Assembly: GCA_045114665.1 (NCBI GenBank)
Contig: JBGUKW010000174.1
Location: 1 to 6,723, forward strand
Length of the DNA stretch: 6,723 nt
Direction of reading: 5' to 3'
Origin: CADAWZ01 sp045114665
GTDB lineage: Bacteria > Vulcanimicrobiota > CADAWZ01
Notes under the pieces: model-generated
Database searches by the model: none
Seen by the model: only the letters and a program-made list of their open reading frames with translations
Told to the model about the DNA's origin: nothing
Translations under genes and position numbers: made by a program
Shown: piece by piece, positions 4,491-6,723 of the stretch
Numbering within the stretch: the first letter of the stretch is position 1
How the letters are laid out: each line of letters starts with the position of its first letter

Positions 4491-4494
4491 AACT

Positions 4495-6573
4495 ATGAAA
4501 AAGTTATTGGCACTTGTACTGGCAGGGGCTGTGTTATTTATGATGAAAGCCTCAGCAGACGCTAATGTAATAACAAAAACAGAGACAAAGCAAGAAATAA
4601 AAATAGGAGCTGATAAATACACATTCCAAGATTTTATAAATGTGAAATGGATAAAAGAACCTGTTTTATCACCTGACGGAAAATCTATATTGTTTACAGC
4701 CGAACAGAAAAACCTCGATAAAAATACTGCTTTTAGCAAAATTTGTATTTTGAATACAGAAACAGGAAAAATAAAAGCAATAACTCCTGAAGATCAAAAA
4801 TCAACTTCAGGCAGATGGTCTCCAGACGGAAAGAAAATTGCATTTGTAAAAGTTGAAAAAGGCAATGCTGAAATATGGACAATGGACACAACAGGCAAAA
4901 ATGCAAAAAAATTGACAGATACAGCATATGGTGCAAGCGGTCCAGTTTGGTCTCCAAATGGAGATAAAATATTATTCGCTTCTGAAGTCTATGCAGACTG
5001 TAAGACAATGCAGGACAACAAAGTCAGAAAAAATGCAAAAGAAAAAAGCAAAGTAAAGGCAAGAATAATTGAAGAGCTTCCATATCAAGTTTTTGACAGA
5101 TACAGAGAAGACCGCTTCAGCCATCTTTTCATAATCAACACTGACGGAACAGGCTTAAAGGACTTAACACCTGGCAAATATGACTGTCCACCAATAGATT
5201 TGGGAACAGATTGTGATTATTCATTTTCACCAGACGGAAAAGAAGTCTGTTATGTAACAAATACTGATGAAAACCTTGCTTGTTCTACAAATAACGATCT
5301 TTTCATATACAATTTAGAAACAGGAAATAGAAAAAGAATAACAGAGAGCAAAGCAAATGATTCAGGTTGCATATATTCTCCAGACGGCAAATACATTGCA
5401 TATACAGCAATGGAAAGACCTGGATTTGAAGCAGATAGAAGAGTTTTGACATTATATGAAAGAGAGACTGGAAAACATATAAAAATAAGTGATGATTTTG
5501 ACAGAAGTGTATTGAGTTTTAGATGGCTTCCTGACAGCAAATCACTTGTATGTAATGCAGACAATGACGGATTTACCTGCATATATAACATAGACATAAA
5601 CGGCAATGTAAAAAAACTTTCTGACAACAACACAGATGATTCACCGTTTGCCTCTGCAGATGGAAAAACAGTCTATTACAGATCACACAGAACAACACAT
5701 CCACCAGTCATAAAATCTGTAAGTCTTGAAAATTCTGATAAAACAAAAGTTATTGCAGACATAAACAAAGATTTTGCTAAGTTCAAAATGAATGAACCTG
5801 AACATTTCCACTTTAAAGCCTCAGATGGTCAAGAAGTTCAAGGTTTTATAGTAAAGCCATACAACTACATTGAAGGCAAAAAATATGGACTTATCTATCT
5901 CATTCACGGTGGACCACAGAGTTCTTGGACAGATGATTTCCACCAGAGATGGAATACACAGCTATTTGCTTCAAAAGGATATGCTGTTGCAACAGTAAAC
6001 TTCAGAGGAAGCACAGGCTGGGGACAAAAATTTACTGATGAAATTTCAGGAAATTGGGGCGGTCGTCCTTATGAAGACCTCATGGAAGGTCTCGATTACA
6101 TAATCGACACATACAAATTTGTTGACAAAGACAGAATGGCTGCTGTTGGTGCTTCTTATGGCGGTTATATGGTTGATTGGATTATGGGACACACAGACAG
6201 ATTCAAATGTGCAGTTTCTCTTTCAGGCGTATTCAACACAGTAAGTGAATATGGAACAACAGAAGAACTTTGGTTTCCTGAATGGGAAATGAAAGGAACA
6301 CCATATAACAACAGAGAGTTATATGAAAAATGGAATCCAATAAACTATGTAAATAATTTCAAAACACCTTGTTTAGTCATACACGGCGATGAAGATTACA
6401 GAGTCCCAGTTTCTGAAAGCAAACAGCTATTTACTGCATTGAAAAGAAACGGAGTACCTGCAAAATTTTTGAACTTCCCAGATGAATGTCATTTCATCAG
6501 AAAACCACAAAATATGCAGTTGTGGTATTCAACAATGGACGATTGGTTCAAAACTTGGTTGAAAGAGAAATAA
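4495..6573 (+). CDS. Secreted S9 family serine peptidase (DPP5 / acylaminoacyl-peptidase-like), 692 aa
   Basis: S9C-type prolyl-oligopeptidase family enzymes remove dipeptides or acylated residues from oligopeptides, supporting peptide catabolism outside the cytoplasm. A signal peptide is clear: Lys2-Lys3, a hydrophobic core LLALVLAGAVLFMM, and a likely cut after Ala19-Ser-Ala21. No lipobox Cys is present, so a soluble periplasmic or exported enzyme is inferred. Residues about 40-410 form a beta-propeller with PD40-like repeats (SPDGK or variants near 59, 109, 153, 245, 295, 345 and 387), which limits access to small peptides. The C-terminal alpha/beta-hydrolase (about 435-692) holds HGGPQSSW (about 471-478) and the triad Ser554 in GASYGGYM, Asp634 in HGDEDYRVP and His666 in DECHF. 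The tail, with KPQN after the His, resembles bacterial DPP5. It is full length with no visible damage. Exact substrate specificity cannot be read from sequence. Confidence 0.93.
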   Translation: MKKLLALVLAGAVLFMMKASADANVITKTETKQEIKIGADKYTFQDFINVKWIKEPVLSPDGKSILFTAEQKNLDKNTAFSKICILNTETGKIKAITPEDQKSTSGRWSPDGKKIAFVKVEKGNAEIWTMDTTGKNAKKLTDTAYGASGPVWSPNGDKILFASEVYADCKTMQDNKVRKNAKEKSKVKARIIEELPYQVFDRYREDRFSHLFIINTDGTGLKDLTPGKYDCPPIDLGTDCDYSFSPDGKEVCYVTNTDENLACSTNNDLFIYNLETGNRKRITESKANDSGCIYSPDGKYIAYTAMERPGFEADRRVLTLYERETGKHIKISDDFDRSVLSFRWLPDSKSLVCNADNDGFTCIYNIDINGNVKKLSDNNTDDSPFASADGKTVYYRSHRTTHPPVIKSVSLENSDKTKVIADINKDFAKFKMNEPEHFHFKASDGQEVQGFIVKPYNYIEGKKYGLIYLIHGGPQSSWTDDFHQRWNTQLFASKGYAVATVNFRGSTGWGQKFTDEISGNWGGRPYEDLMEGLDYIIDTYKFVDKDRMAAVGASYGGYMVDWIMGHTDRFKCAVSLSGVFNTVSEYGTTEELWFPEWEMKGTPYNNRELYEKWNPINYVNNFKTPCLVIHGDEDYRVPVSESKQLFTALKRNGVPAKFLNFPDECHFIRKPQNMQLWYSTMDDWFKTWLKEK

Positions 6574-6589
6574 AAACGGAGGTTTTATT

Positions 6590-6658
6590 ATGGCTACATT
6601 TCAAATTACAATTGATGACCATGTAAAAAAAGAAGCAGGTGAAGCTATGCTCGGCTAA
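6590..6658 (+). pseudogene. Truncated RelB/DinJ-like antitoxin start, 22 codons
   Basis: Sixteen bases after the peptidase stop, CGGAGG (6577-6582) precedes an ATG at 6590 by seven bases. The peptide begins MATFQITIDDHVKKEA, which closely follows the N-terminal ribbon-helix-helix strand and helix of RelB/DinJ antitoxins, normally about 80-100 residues. The frame then ends at TAA (6656-6658) after AMLG. The next frame stays open from 6651 for 18 codons (SAKDRPSSDWKVAVASQV) but does not look like the rest of DinJ. The best reading is a fragment joined to unrelated sequence. A toxin partner, if one existed, is not in the window. The peptidase gene is close enough for co-transcription. Confidence 0.55.
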
Positions 6659-6723
6659 AGACCGACCATCTTCTGATTGGAAAGTAGCTGTTGCTTCACA
6701 AGTCTAAGCCTCAGAAATGGGGC
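6659..6723. other. Unassigned end of window
   Basis: These 65 bases are less AT-rich than the preceding intergenic DNA. They hold the end of the alternative frame described for the antitoxin fragment, which stops at a TAA at 6705-6707. The sequence could be the edge of another gene or element continuing past the window. I recognise no family. Confidence 0.3.

Larger units (their letters stand above)
3761..4494. other. 734-base gap with repeats and palindromes but no confident gene
   Basis: From left to right this region holds terminator copy 3 (3837-3878), minus-strand reading frames that look decayed (3885-4099), dispersed repeat R2 (4151-4251), an AT-rich spacer, inverted core copy R3 (4326-4361), two palindromes (4364-4397), and a hairpin close to the peptidase start (4457-4474). 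I find no tRNA and no convincing promoter for the peptidase gene. Imperfect direct repeats of AAAGAATATTT lie at 4021-4031 and 4044-4054, and a related TGAATAA block occurs at 4035 and again at 4065. Confidence 0.6.

Noticed and set aside
4383..4565. Plus-strand open frame of 60 codons overlapping the peptidase start
   Set aside because: It begins in the palindromic region, has no ribosome site, and overlaps the signal peptide coding of the clearly real peptidase in another frame.
4419..4739. Minus-strand open frame of 106 codons opposite the peptidase N-terminus
   Set aside because: It mirrors the peptidase coding sequence, shows a Phe/Ser/Val-rich antisense composition and matches no family I know. 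Similar antisense frames at 4733-5008 and 5250-5633 were rejected for the same reason.

Overview
The window is AT-rich DNA from a bacterium, most likely a host-associated anaerobe. It is accessory in character across its first two thirds. The content pointing that way is two BspA-type leucine-rich-repeat proteins, an Rpn/YhgA-type PD-(D/E)XK nuclease, a HicAB toxin-antitoxin pair, a secreted S9 peptidase and a broken RelB/DinJ-like antitoxin start. Strong GGAGG-type Shine-Dalgarno sites and one convincing TTG start are present. I cannot assign a genus from sequence alone. All confident genes lie on the + strand.

Layout. Bases 1-163 are a leader with small hairpins and three GTTAA motifs about one helical turn apart. 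Bases 164-856 encode a short cytoplasmic BspA-type LRR protein, and 933-1847 a second LRR protein carrying two N-terminal zinc ribbons. A hairpin sits between them. Bases 2031-2894 encode the Rpn nuclease from its own extended -10 promoter. Bases 3177-3407 and 3416-3760 are hicA and hicB, preceded by a near-consensus promoter. Bases 3761-4494 are a 734-base gap without a confident gene, holding a terminator, two copies of a dispersed repeat, palindromes and traces of decayed minus-strand reading frames. Bases 4495-6573 encode an exported S9 (DPP5/acylaminoacyl-peptidase-like) serine peptidase with an intact catalytic triad. From 6590 a RelB/DinJ-like antitoxin begins but stops after 22 codons.

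Two repeat families tie the region together. First, the zinc-ribbon LRR gene, the Rpn gene and hicAB each end in nearly the same hairpin terminator, including most of its loop, which a terminator does not need to conserve. Second, a roughly 100-bp dispersed repeat with core TGTCATTGCG...GTGGCAATCT stands in direct orientation on both sides of hicAB (from 3030 and from 4151), with a shorter inverted copy at 4326-4361. The right edge of the first copy contains the -35 box of the hicA promoter, so the repeat may have supplied part of that promoter.

The genes do not form one pathway. The picture is a patchwork of independent modules (surface or interaction repeats, a mobile-element-like nuclease, toxin-antitoxin) placed between repeats, next to a more ordinary secreted peptidase. 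I did not find a clearly new multi-gene system. The most unusual features are the shared terminators, the repeat-derived promoter, and the zinc-ribbon/LRR protein next to a plain LRR protein.
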